Origin: Kineococcus sp. TRM81007 | Lineage (GTDB): Bacteria; Actinomycetota; Actinomycetes; Actinomycetales; Kineococcaceae | NCBI RefSeq assembly: GCF_022669155.1 | Contig: NZ_JALBVB010000041.1 | Location: 84,477 to 145,607, forward strand | Direction of reading: 5' to 3' | Length of the DNA stretch: 61,131 nucleotides | Shown: positions 43,259 to 51,109 of the stretch, piece after piece | Numbering within the stretch: position 1 is the stretch's first letter | Layout of the letters: each line of letters opens with the position of its first letter | Position numbers and translations under genes: made by a program | The notes under the pieces: model-generated | Seen by the model: the letters and a program-made list of their open reading frames with translations, nothing else | Database searches by the model: none | Told to the model about the DNA's origin: nothing

Positions 43259-44500
43259 GTGCGCACCGGCGACCAGGCTTCCACGACCACCACCGGTGCC
43301 GGCGCGCCCCACCGGCTCCCCGTGGGCACGCTGGCCCTGCTGTCCGCGGCGGTCGCCGCCGCCGTCAGCACCGAGGTGATGCCCGTCGGGCTCCTGCCCC
43401 AGCTCGCCGACGCGTTCGCCGTGCCCGAGGACCGCATCGGGTGGTGGATGTCCGCGTACGCCCTCGTCGTCGCGCTCGGCGCCGTCCCCGTGACCGCCCT
43501 GGTCGCGCACCGCTCACCGCGCGGGGTCCTCGTCGCGCTGCTGCTGGTGTACGCCGCGGCCAACGGCCTCGTCGTCGTCGCCGGCACCACCGGCGGCTAC
43601 CCGCTCGCGCTCACTGCGCGCCTGCTCGGCGGGCTCGCCCACGCCGGGCTGTTCTCCGTCGCGGTCGCCACCGCGGTCGCCGTCTCCCCGCCCGGGCGCT
43701 CCGGGCGCGCCGTCGCGCTCGTCAACACCGGCATCACCCTGGCCCTGGCCCTCGGCGTGCCCCTGGGCAGCGCCGCCGGGACGGCCTGGGGCTGGCGCTG
43801 GACCTTCGCCGCGACCACGGGTGCGCTCCTGCTGCTCGCCGCGGCCGCCGCCGTCCTGGTGCCCGCCCGCGCGCCCGGGACCGGCCCCGGCCTGCCCGGC
43901 CCGCGCACCGGCGAGCACCCGCGACGCGGCGGGAGCGGCGTGCTGGCGGCGCTGCGCGGGCGTCGCCTGCTCCTCGTCGCCCTCACCACGGCGGTGCTGA
44001 CCCTGGGGCACTACAGCGCCTACACCTACGTCACGCCGCTGCTGCTGCGCGCCGGCGTCGGCGAGGGGTCGGTGAGCCTGGCGCTGCTCGGCTACGGGCT
44101 GGCCAGCTTCGCCGGTCTGCTCCTGGCCGGTGCCACCGCCGACCGCCACCCGCTGGCCGCCCTGCGCGCCGTGGTCGCCGTGGTCGCCGCGTGCCTGTTC
44201 GCGCTCGCGCTCGGCTCCGGCCACGCCGCCGCGACGGTCGCGGCCGTGGTGGTCTGGGGCGCCGCGTTCGGGGCGCTGCCCTCGCTGCTGCAGACCGCCG
44301 CGCTGCGCGCCACCGACGTGCCCGGGGCGGCGCCGGCCGTCGTGAACTCGATGTTCAACGTCGGCATCGCCGCCGGCGCCTGGGTGGGCGGGCGCGTCCT
44401 GCTCGGCGGCGGCCCCGTCCCGCTCGCCCTGACCGGGGCGGCGCTGGCCGTCACCGCCCTCGTCGTCGCGTCGCGCCTCGGCTCCGCGCCGGCCCGCTGA
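43259..44500 (+). CDS. MFS exporter, arabinose-efflux/drug type
   Basis: A 413-residue 12-helix major facilitator of the DHA1/AraJ type: STEVMPVGLLPQLA in helix 1, the loop 2-3 motif close to VTALVAHRSPRGVL, and RLLGGLAHAGLF in helix 4. Members export sugars, sugar analogues or drugs. The gene is divergent from the ROK regulator and ends at a strong hairpin. The GTG start is probably leaderless. Confidence 0.9.
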   Translation: MRTGDQASTTTTGAGAPHRLPVGTLALLSAAVAAAVSTEVMPVGLLPQLADAFAVPEDRIGWWMSAYALVVALGAVPVTALVAHRSPRGVLVALLLVYAAANGLVVVAGTTGGYPLALTARLLGGLAHAGLFSVAVATAVAVSPPGRSGRAVALVNTGITLALALGVPLGSAAGTAWGWRWTFAATTGALLLLAAAAAVLVPARAPGTGPGLPGPRTGEHPRRGGSGVLAALRGRRLLLVALTTAVLTLGHYSAYTYVTPLLLRAGVGEGSVSLALLGYGLASFAGLLLAGATADRHPLAALRAVVAVVAACLFALALGSGHAAATVAAVVVWGAAFGALPSLLQTAALRATDVPGAAPAVVNSMFNVGIAAGAWVGGRVLLGGGPVPLALTGAALAVTALVVASRLGSAPAR

Positions 44501-44519
44501 CGGGAGCGGGCCGGGGACG

Positions 44520-44558
44520 GCGGGAGGCCCCCGGCCGGGTGGGCCGGGGGCCTCCCGC
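44520..44558. terminator. Bidirectional hairpin, 17-bp perfect stem
   Basis: 44520-44536 pairs perfectly with 44542-44558, loop GGGTG. It separates the convergent MFS and ABC-permease genes, 19 bp from one stop and 22 bp from the other. Confidence 0.9.
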
Positions 44559-44580
44559 AGAGGCGTCCGAGGTGGCCGGG

Positions 44581-45498
44581 TCAGCCCTTCAGGCCGGTGC
44601 CGGCGACACCCTCGACGATGCGGCGCTGGAAGAGCAGGAACAGGATCACCAGCGGCAGGGCGCCGAGGATGGACGACGCCTGGATGTCGGAGTAGCGCTG
44701 GCCGAACGAGCCCTGCACCGTCGCCAGGCCGACCGGGATGGTCATCAGCTCCGGGTTGGAGACCACGAACAGCGGCAGCAGCAGGTTGTTCCAGACGTTG
44801 ACGAACGCCAGGATCGCCATCGCGGAGACGACCGGCTTGGACAGCGGCATGATGATGGAGCGGTAGATGCGCCAGAAGCCCGCGCCGTCGATGCGGGCGG
44901 ACTCCTCCAGCTCCTTGGGCAGGCCGTCGAAGAACTGCTTGAAGACGAACACCGCGATGACGTACGGGATCTGCGGGAGGATCACCGCCCAGTAGGTGTT
45001 GAGCAGCGAGACCGCGTCGAGCATCTGGAAGATCGGCACCACCAGCACCTGGCTCGGGATCATGATGCCGGCCAGCATGAGCACGAAGACCAGTCCTCGC
45101 CCGCGGAACTGCAGCCTGGACAGGGCGTAGCCGCTCATCGACGCGAACACGACGGTCAGCGCGGTGGTGACCGCGGCGGTGAAGAAGCTGGCCAGGTACC
45201 AGTCCCAGATGGCGCCGCCGCGCAGGATGTTGGCGTAGGGCTCCAGGGTCAGACCGCCGTGGCGGAGGATCTCCTCGGCGCCGACCGCGGACACGCTGTT
45301 CGGGGTCAGCGACGTCTTGATCGCCCACAGGCTGGGGATCAGCCAAAGGACCGCGAAGACGCCCAGGACGACGCCGCAGACGACGTTGAAGGCGCGGCTG
45401 CTGTTCTTCGACGAGTCCGTGACCCGCCGCGGCGGCGGAGCCGCGGCCGAGATCCCGGGGGTGCGGCGCGGGGTGCTGCTCGTTCCGGTGGTCGCCAT
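44581..45498 (-). CDS. Carbohydrate ABC transporter permease (MalG type), second importer
   Basis: A 305-residue CUT1 permease. The first 30 residues are hydrophilic, then six membrane segments follow, with the EAA loop ELEESARIDGAGFWR in the usual place. The ATG at 45498 has a GGAGGAGGG site. It is the last gene of a leftward importer operon (binding protein, MalF type, MalG type). As in the importer at 1-3.8 kb, no ATPase gene is present, so a common MsiK-like ATPase probably serves both. Confidence 0.93.
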   Translation of the reverse strand: MATTGTSSTPRRTPGISAAAPPPRRVTDSSKNSSRAFNVVCGVVLGVFAVLWLIPSLWAIKTSLTPNSVSAVGAEEILRHGGLTLEPYANILRGGAIWDWYLASFFTAAVTTALTVVFASMSGYALSRLQFRGRGLVFVLMLAGIMIPSQVLVVPIFQMLDAVSLLNTYWAVILPQIPYVIAVFVFKQFFDGLPKELEESARIDGAGFWRIYRSIIMPLSKPVVSAMAILAFVNVWNNLLLPLFVVSNPELMTIPVGLATVQGSFGQRYSDIQASSILGALPLVILFLLFQRRIVEGVAGTGLKG

Positions 45499-45499
45499 G

Positions 45500-46441
45500 T
45501 CAGGCCCTCCTCTCCTGCGCGCGGTCGATGAGCTGCCGCAGCACTGCGATGATCACGATGACGATGAACAGCAGCACCGAGGCGGCCGAGGCGGCCCCCA
45601 CCCGGAAGTCGGTGAACGCCGACGTGGTGATCAGGCCCAGGGCGACCTCCGTCGCGATGCCGGGGCCGCCGCCGGTCATGAGGTAGACCTGGTCGAAGAT
45701 CTTCAGGCTGGCGATGATCTGCAGCAGGACGACCAGGGTCGTCGTGCGGCTGAGCATGGGGATGGTGATCCACCGGATCTGCTGCCACGGCGTGGCGCCG
45801 TCCAGGGCGGCCGCCTCGTACAGCTCCCGCGGGATGTCCTGCAGGCCGGCGAGGTAGAGGATGAAGTTGAAGCCGATCGTCCACCACACGGTGGTGACGG
45901 CGATGCCGACCATGGCGATGCTCGGCGTGCCCAGCACGGGCGAGGGGGCCTCCACGCCGAACCACCCCTGCACCACCGCCAGCAGGCCGCTGGCCGGGGT
46001 GTAGATGAAGTTCCAGATCAGCGCGATGGCGGCGGACGGCAGGATGAACGGGACGAAGAAGGCCAGGCGGAAGAGCGCCTGCCCCCTGCGCACCCGGTTG
46101 GCGAGGATGGCGAACAGGAAGGCCAGCACGACCAGCGGCGGCGTCGTGTAGATCGTGAACTGCAGGGTGTGCCACATCGCCGACCAGAACTCCGGCCGGG
46201 TCAGCATCTCCTGGTAGTTCCCGAAGCCGGCGAAGGAGCCGAACCCCTCCTGGACGATGCTGGTGTTGAAGAAGCTGGCGACGACCATGTAGATGGTCGG
46301 CCAGATGAGGAACAGCACGTAGAACAGGGCGAAGGGGGCGATGAACAGCCAGGCGGGCTTGGTGTCGCCCGCGCGCATCCGGTCCTTCCTCAGCGGCTGG
46401 GAGGCGGCCACTCCAGGTTGCGTGATGGTCGGTGCACTCAC
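45500..46441 (-). CDS. Carbohydrate ABC transporter permease (MalF type), second importer
   Basis: A 313-residue CUT1 permease with six membrane segments, first at about residues 28-50 (WLFIAPFALFYVLFLIW), and the EAA loop ELYEAAALDGATPWQ. The GTG start at 46441 lies 43 bp after the binding-protein stop, and the MalG-type gene starts 1 bp after its own stop. Function and partner proteins as for the neighbouring permease. Substrate is probably a galactoside or another beta-linked glycoside, judged from the divergent GH2 enzyme. Confidence 0.92.
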   Translation of the reverse strand: MSAPTITQPGVAASQPLRKDRMRAGDTKPAWLFIAPFALFYVLFLIWPTIYMVVASFFNTSIVQEGFGSFAGFGNYQEMLTRPEFWSAMWHTLQFTIYTTPPLVVLAFLFAILANRVRRGQALFRLAFFVPFILPSAAIALIWNFIYTPASGLLAVVQGWFGVEAPSPVLGTPSIAMVGIAVTTVWWTIGFNFILYLAGLQDIPRELYEAAALDGATPWQQIRWITIPMLSRTTTLVVLLQIIASLKIFDQVYLMTGGGPGIATEVALGLITTSAFTDFRVGAASAASVLLFIVIVIIAVLRQLIDRAQERRA

Positions 46442-46484
46442 GAGCGGCTCTCCTGTCGGCGCGAGCGGGTCTGCGGCGCGGGGC

Positions 46485-47861
46485 TCATGACAGCGGGTCC
46501 GCCGTCCTGGCGTAGGTGCCCAGCTGCGAGCGCATGCTGGCGATGGCCTCCTCCGGGCTGGCGATGCCCTGCATGACCAGGCCGATCTGGGCTCCGACGA
46601 TGTTCTCGAAGTTCGACCCCGAGCCGGAGTACCACGCCGGGGCGTCGTAGACGGCGTAGTCGGCGGCTTCCGCGTAGTCGGACTGCGGTTCCATCGCGGC
46701 GTACTCGGGGCTGCGCAGCGCGGGCAGGTAGGCCGGGACGTGCCCGCCCTCCGCCCAGGCGAGGCTCTGGTCGAGCATGGACTTCACGAAGCCCATCGCC
46801 CGCTCGAGCTGGTCCGGGCTGCGTTCCATCGTGGGCAGGACGAACGCGTGGGAGTCGGCCTGGCAGGCCGGCTGGTCGAACAGGGTGGGGACGGGGACCA
46901 TCCCGAACTCCAGCCCCTCGACGCTCTGCGCGGTGGTGATCTCCCACTCGCCCTGCAGGTAGAACGCCGACTGCCCGGTGAACATGAGCGTCTGCGAACC
47001 GGCGTAGTCCGTCGCCTGCGGCATCAGGCCGCTGCCGGTCAGGCCCTGCAGGTACGCCAGCGTGTCCGCGACGAGCGCCTCGTCGAAGGTGAGCTCCGTC
47101 CCGCCGTCGGAGAGGAAGGGGGTGCTGCCGTTGCGCTGGGAGTACAGCGTCTGGAAGAAGCGCCAGGGCGTCGCCGTCTCGCTGACCGTCGCGACGCTCG
47201 CACCGTAGGCCCCGGTGACCTCCTTCGCCGCCGCCAGGGCGGCCTCCCACTGCTCGGTGCCCTGGATGGGCACCAGTTCGTCGTCCGCGTCGAGCAGGCC
47301 GGCGTCGCGGCAGACCGTCTTGTTGTAGAAGAGGACGAACGGGTGGGTGTCCAGCGGGATCGCGTAGGCCTTGCCGTCCAGGACGGTGGACTCCCACACC
47401 TTGGGCGTGAAGTCGGTCGACGACAGCCCCACCGAGGCCAGCACGTCCTCGGTGATCTCGGTGAGCAGCCCGGCGCGCGCGAGGTTCGTCGCCCGCGTCG
47501 CGTGGGCCACGGCCACGTCCGGGGGCTTGTCGCCCAGCGTGGCCAGGGAGACCTTCGTGTAGTACGGGTTGCCCCAGGCGAACGTCGCCGCCTGCAGCGC
47601 GTCCGACCCGCCCTGCTCCTGCTCGTACTGGTCAAGCATGAGCTGCAGCCGGGCGCCGTCGCCGCCGCCGAAGAGGTTCCAGAAGGTCACGGTGCCGGGC
47701 GCGAGCTGGGTGCCTGCGACACCCGCCGCGAAGGGCGTTCCGCACCCGGAGGCCGTCGCGGCCAGACCGAGACCACCGGCGGCGAGGCCACCGTTCAGGA
47801 GGGAGCGCCGGGTCAGCGTCCGGCGCCGTGGTGCAGGTGGAGAACTGGTCACGCCGTCCAT
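46485..47861 (-). CDS. Sugar ABC transporter substrate-binding lipoprotein, second importer
   Basis: A 458-residue family-1 solute-binding protein. The N-terminus combines a twin-arginine motif (LTRRSLLNGG) and a lipobox (ATASGCG), so it is likely exported folded by Tat and then lipidated. Mature blocks TVTFWNLFGGGDG, FTGQSAFYLQGEWE and DSHAFVLP follow the sugar-binder pattern. The ATG at 47861 is the only good start. Divergent from a GH2 glycosidase across a 152-bp region with a LacI-type operator core. Confidence 0.92.
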   Translation of the reverse strand: MDGVTSSPPAPRRRTLTRRSLLNGGLAAGGLGLAATASGCGTPFAAGVAGTQLAPGTVTFWNLFGGGDGARLQLMLDQYEQEQGGSDALQAATFAWGNPYYTKVSLATLGDKPPDVAVAHATRATNLARAGLLTEITEDVLASVGLSSTDFTPKVWESTVLDGKAYAIPLDTHPFVLFYNKTVCRDAGLLDADDELVPIQGTEQWEAALAAAKEVTGAYGASVATVSETATPWRFFQTLYSQRNGSTPFLSDGGTELTFDEALVADTLAYLQGLTGSGLMPQATDYAGSQTLMFTGQSAFYLQGEWEITTAQSVEGLEFGMVPVPTLFDQPACQADSHAFVLPTMERSPDQLERAMGFVKSMLDQSLAWAEGGHVPAYLPALRSPEYAAMEPQSDYAEAADYAVYDAPAWYSGSGSNFENIVGAQIGLVMQGIASPEEAIASMRSQLGTYARTADPLS

Positions 47862-47907
47862 CCCTCGACCGGGCGGGGACTCCGATGTCCCCGCTGGTGC
47901 TCTCGGA

Positions 47908-47934
47908 CGCTAGCACCCACCTCCAACGTTGTCA
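47908..47934. promoter_or_regulatory. LacI-type operator core and -10 box between ABC operon and GH2 gene
   Basis: CAACGTTG at 47924-47931 is a perfect 8-bp palindrome, and its right side continues as GTTGTCA, one half of the common LacI-family operator TGACAACGTTGTCA; the left half is degenerate. On the minus strand TAGCGT (47908-47913) could be the -10 of the binding-protein operon, which puts the operator near its -35. Confidence 0.5.
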
Positions 47935-48013
47935 GGGGTCTGCGCGGGTGTTGCCCGCACCGCCGCGGCAGCGGCATGCTGCCGGTGATCCAGCCCTCGA
48001 CGAGGAGGCTCCC

Positions 48014-49909
48014 GTGCCCCAGGCCACCGGCCGCTCCGGCCACCCGAACCACGTCCCCCGGCCGGAGCACCCCCGCCCCTCGGTGCGCCGCCCGGACTGG
48101 CTCTGCCTGAACGGCCGGTGGGAGTTCGAGGTGGACGCCGGTGACTCCGGCCTGGAGCGCGGTCTGCTGGAACGCCCGCTCACCGGGGAGATCACCGTGC
48201 CCTTCGCCCCGGAGTCGGAGCTGTCCGGTGTCGGGACCACCGACTTCATGTCCGCCGTCTGGTACCGGCGGGAGGTGGAACTGCCCGAGGAGTGGTCGGG
48301 CCGGCGCACGCTGCTGCACTTCGGTGCCGTCGACCACGACGCCACCGTGTGGGTGGACGGCGAGGAACTGGCCCGTCACCGCGGCGGGTTCACCCCGTTC
48401 ACGGTCGACCTGGGCCACCGCCGCGGCACGGTGACGGTCGTGGTCCGCGCCCGCGACAGCCGGTGGGGCCCGCAGGCGCGCGGCAAGCAGTCCACCCGGT
48501 ACGGCAACCACGAGTGCTTCTACACCCGGACCACCGGCATCTGGCAGACGGTCTGGCTGGAGCCGGTCCCCGACGTCTCCCTGGCCCGGCCCAGGATCAC
48601 CCCGGACGTCGCGGGCTCGGCGCTCCACCTGGAGCAGCCGCTGCGCCGTTCCGGCACCGGCAGCGCCGGGGACCGGACGGGCTGGACGCTGCGCGCCACC
48701 GTCTCCGACGCGGACGGCGAGGTGCTCACCGCCTCCGTGCGCGCCGACCTGGACCTGTCCCCGCGCCTGGTGCTGACGCTGCCCGGGGACCGGGTGCGGC
48801 TGTGGTCGCCGCAGGACCCGCACCTGTACGACGTGCGCATCGCCCTGCTGGACGCCGCCGGCGCCGAGGTCGACGCGGTGGACACCTACGCGGGTCTGCG
48901 CTCGGTCTCCATCGACGGCAAGGCGGTGCTGCTCAACGGCCGGCCGGTCTTCCAGCGCCTGGTGCTGGACCAGGGCTACTGGCCCGACGGGCTGATGACC
49001 GCACCCAGCGACGAGGCCCTGGTGCGCGACATCGAGCTGTCCCTGGCCGCCGGCTTCAACGGCGCCCGGCTGCACCAGAAGGTCTTCGAGGAGCGGTTCC
49101 TCTTCCACGCCGACCGGCTGGGGTACCTGTGCTGGGGCGAGTTCGGCGACTGGGGCGCCGCCGAGCGCGGCACCGAGCTCGACCGGGAGTTCCAGCGGCC
49201 CACCGCGTCCTTCGTCACCCAGTGGCTGGAGGCCCTCGAGCGCGACCGCTCCCACCCCGCGCTCATCGGGTGGTGCGGCTTGAACGAGACCTACCAGCGC
49301 CTCACCGACCGGATCACCGTCCTGGACGACGTCACCCGCGGGATGTTCCTGGCGGCGAAGGCGATGGACACCTCCCGCCCCGTCCTGGACGCCTCCGGGT
49401 ACTCGCACCGCGTCGCCGAGTCCGACGTGTGGGACAGCCACGACTACACCCAGGACCCCGAGGAGTTCGCCCGGGAGGTCGGCGGCCTGGCGCAGGACGC
49501 CCCGCACACCAACCGCGGCGAGGACGGGCGGGAGTGGTCGGTGCCCTACGGCGGGCAGCCGTGGTTCTGCAGCGAGTTCGGCGGCATCTGGTGGCGCCCG
49601 GACGCCGAGGCGAGCGACCCCTCCGTGGACCGCGGGGCGGAGTCGTCCTGGGGGTACGGGAGGGCCCCGCGCAGCGAGGAGGAGTTCCACGCCCGCTTCG
49701 CCGGCCTCACCGGCGTCCTGCTCGACGACCCGCTGATGTTCGGCTACTGCTACACCCAGCTCACCGACGTCTTCCAGGAGCAGAACGGGGTCTACTCCTT
49801 CGACCGCTCCACCAAGCTGGACGTCGACCGGGTGCGCGCCGCCCAGCAGCGCCCGGCCGCGATCGAGGAGGCGTGGCGAGCGCAGGCGCAGCGCCGGGGC
49901 CCCGCGTAG
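48014..49909 (+). CDS. Glycoside hydrolase family 2 enzyme
   Basis: A 631-residue cytoplasmic glycosidase. Order of domains: sugar-binding jelly roll (about 20-180), immunoglobulin-like domain (about 190-300), TIM barrel (about 300-620). The acid/base is Glu425 in GLNETYQ and the nucleophile Glu521 in CSEFGG, both in the right places for GH2. This family includes beta-galactosidases, glucuronidases and mannosidases; the exact sugar is not clear. It lacks a signal peptide, so it should cut sugars after uptake by the divergent ABC importer. The GTG has GAGGAGG five bases before it. The stop TAG is also the start of the next promoter's -10. Confidence 0.92.
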   Translation: MPQATGRSGHPNHVPRPEHPRPSVRRPDWLCLNGRWEFEVDAGDSGLERGLLERPLTGEITVPFAPESELSGVGTTDFMSAVWYRREVELPEEWSGRRTLLHFGAVDHDATVWVDGEELARHRGGFTPFTVDLGHRRGTVTVVVRARDSRWGPQARGKQSTRYGNHECFYTRTTGIWQTVWLEPVPDVSLARPRITPDVAGSALHLEQPLRRSGTGSAGDRTGWTLRATVSDADGEVLTASVRADLDLSPRLVLTLPGDRVRLWSPQDPHLYDVRIALLDAAGAEVDAVDTYAGLRSVSIDGKAVLLNGRPVFQRLVLDQGYWPDGLMTAPSDEALVRDIELSLAAGFNGARLHQKVFEERFLFHADRLGYLCWGEFGDWGAAERGTELDREFQRPTASFVTQWLEALERDRSHPALIGWCGLNETYQRLTDRITVLDDVTRGMFLAAKAMDTSRPVLDASGYSHRVAESDVWDSHDYTQDPEEFAREVGGLAQDAPHTNRGEDGREWSVPYGGQPWFCSEFGGIWWRPDAEASDPSVDRGAESSWGYGRAPRSEEEFHARFAGLTGVLLDDPLMFGYCYTQLTDVFQEQNGVYSFDRSTKLDVDRVRAAQQRPAAIEEAWRAQAQRRGPA

Positions 49910-49912
49910 GGT
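49907..49912 (+). promoter_or_regulatory. -10 element overlapping the GH2 stop codon
   Basis: TAGGGT at 49907-49912 includes the TAG stop of the GH2 gene and ends 6 nt before the ATG at 49919, so the reductase mRNA should be leaderless. The aldo/keto reductase can therefore be transcribed both with and independently of GH2. Confidence 0.6.
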
Positions 49913-49918
49913 CCGGGC

Positions 49919-50971
49919 ATGGAGTACCGGCGACTCGGACGGTCGGGGCTGCGCGTCTCGACGATCACCATGGGCACGATGACGTTCGGCGGGAGGGGCG
50001 CCTTCGCGAACGTCGGGAACACCGACGTGGCGCAGGCCCGCCGCCAGGTGGACGTCGCGCTGGAGGCGGGGGTGAACCTCCTCGACACCGCGGACATCTA
50101 CTCCGACGGGCGCAGCGAGGAGATCGTCGGCGAGGTCCTGCAGGGCCGCCGCGACGACGTCCTCGTCGCCACCAAGGCGCGCATGGTCGCCGGGCCCGGA
50201 CCCAACGACGGCGGCGCCTCACGGCACCACCTCGTGCGCTCGGTGGAACGCAGCCTGCGCCGCCTGCGCACCGACCACGTGGACCTCTACCAGATCCACG
50301 AGTGGGACGGGCAGACCCCGCTGGAGGAGACGCTGGAGGCCCTGGACACGCTCGTGCGCTCCGGCAAGGTCCGCTACGTCGGCGCCTCCAACCACTCCGG
50401 CTGGCAGCTGATGAAGGCCCTGGCGGTGGCCGACGCCCGCGGGTACCAGCGATACGTCTCCCAGCAGATCCACTACACGCTGCAGGCGCGCGACGCCGAG
50501 GACGAGCTGGTGCCGCTGACGCTCGACCAGGACCTCGGCGTCCTGGTGTGGAGCCCGCTCGCCGGCGGGCTCCTGTCCGGCAAGTACCGCCGCGACCGTC
50601 AGGCGCCCGAGGGCTCGCGGCACCTGACGGACTGGGACGAGCCGCCCGTGCACGACGAGGGCAAGCTGTACGACACCGTCGACGTGCTCGTCGAGGTCGG
50701 CGAGGCGCACGGCGTCTCCGCCGCGCAGGTGGCGCTGGCCTGGCTGCTCGGCCGGCCCGGCGTGACGTCCCTGGTGATCGGCGCGCGCACCGAGGAGCAG
50801 CTGCGCGACAACCTCGCCGCCGCCGACCTGGTGCTCACGGACGAGGAGCGCCGCCGCCTGGACGAGGTCAGCGCGGTGCCGCTGCGCTACCCGCACTGGC
50901 ACCAGGCGGCCACCGCCGGGGACCGGCTCTCGGCCGCGGACCTGTCGCTGCTGGGCCCCCACCTGGGCTGA
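49919..50971 (+). CDS. Aldo/keto reductase
   Basis: A 350-residue NADPH-dependent TIM-barrel reductase. The catalytic tetrad is visible as Asp and Tyr in LLDTADIYSDG, Lys in LVATKARM and His in YQIHEWD. Length and motifs match the YajO/Tas-like group of aldo/keto reductases acting on aldehydes or sugar-derived ketones. It lies 9 bp after the GH2 gene and may reduce the released sugar or an oxidised product. A hairpin follows. Confidence 0.94.
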   Translation: MEYRRLGRSGLRVSTITMGTMTFGGRGAFANVGNTDVAQARRQVDVALEAGVNLLDTADIYSDGRSEEIVGEVLQGRRDDVLVATKARMVAGPGPNDGGASRHHLVRSVERSLRRLRTDHVDLYQIHEWDGQTPLEETLEALDTLVRSGKVRYVGASNHSGWQLMKALAVADARGYQRYVSQQIHYTLQARDAEDELVPLTLDQDLGVLVWSPLAGGLLSGKYRRDRQAPEGSRHLTDWDEPPVHDEGKLYDTVDVLVEVGEAHGVSAAQVALAWLLGRPGVTSLVIGARTEEQLRDNLAAADLVLTDEERRRLDEVSAVPLRYPHWHQAATAGDRLSAADLSLLGPHLG

Positions 50972-50990
50972 GCCCCGGCCGGGCCGCACC

Positions 50991-51031
50991 GCCGTGCGCC
51001 GGGGTGGCGACGCCCCACCCGGGCGCACGGC
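50991..51031. terminator. Hairpin between convergent aldo/keto reductase and GGDEF genes
   Basis: 50991-51007 pairs with 51015-51031 over 17 bp with one mismatch and a 7-nt loop. It is 19 bp past the reductase stop and about 79 bp past the end of the leftward GGDEF gene. Confidence 0.75.
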
Positions 51032-51109
51032 GTCACCACCGGACCGGCAGCGGGCCGCGGGAGAACCCGGTGCGGACGAGCTGGAGCGGCTGTGGACCCG
51101 GCTGCCGCG

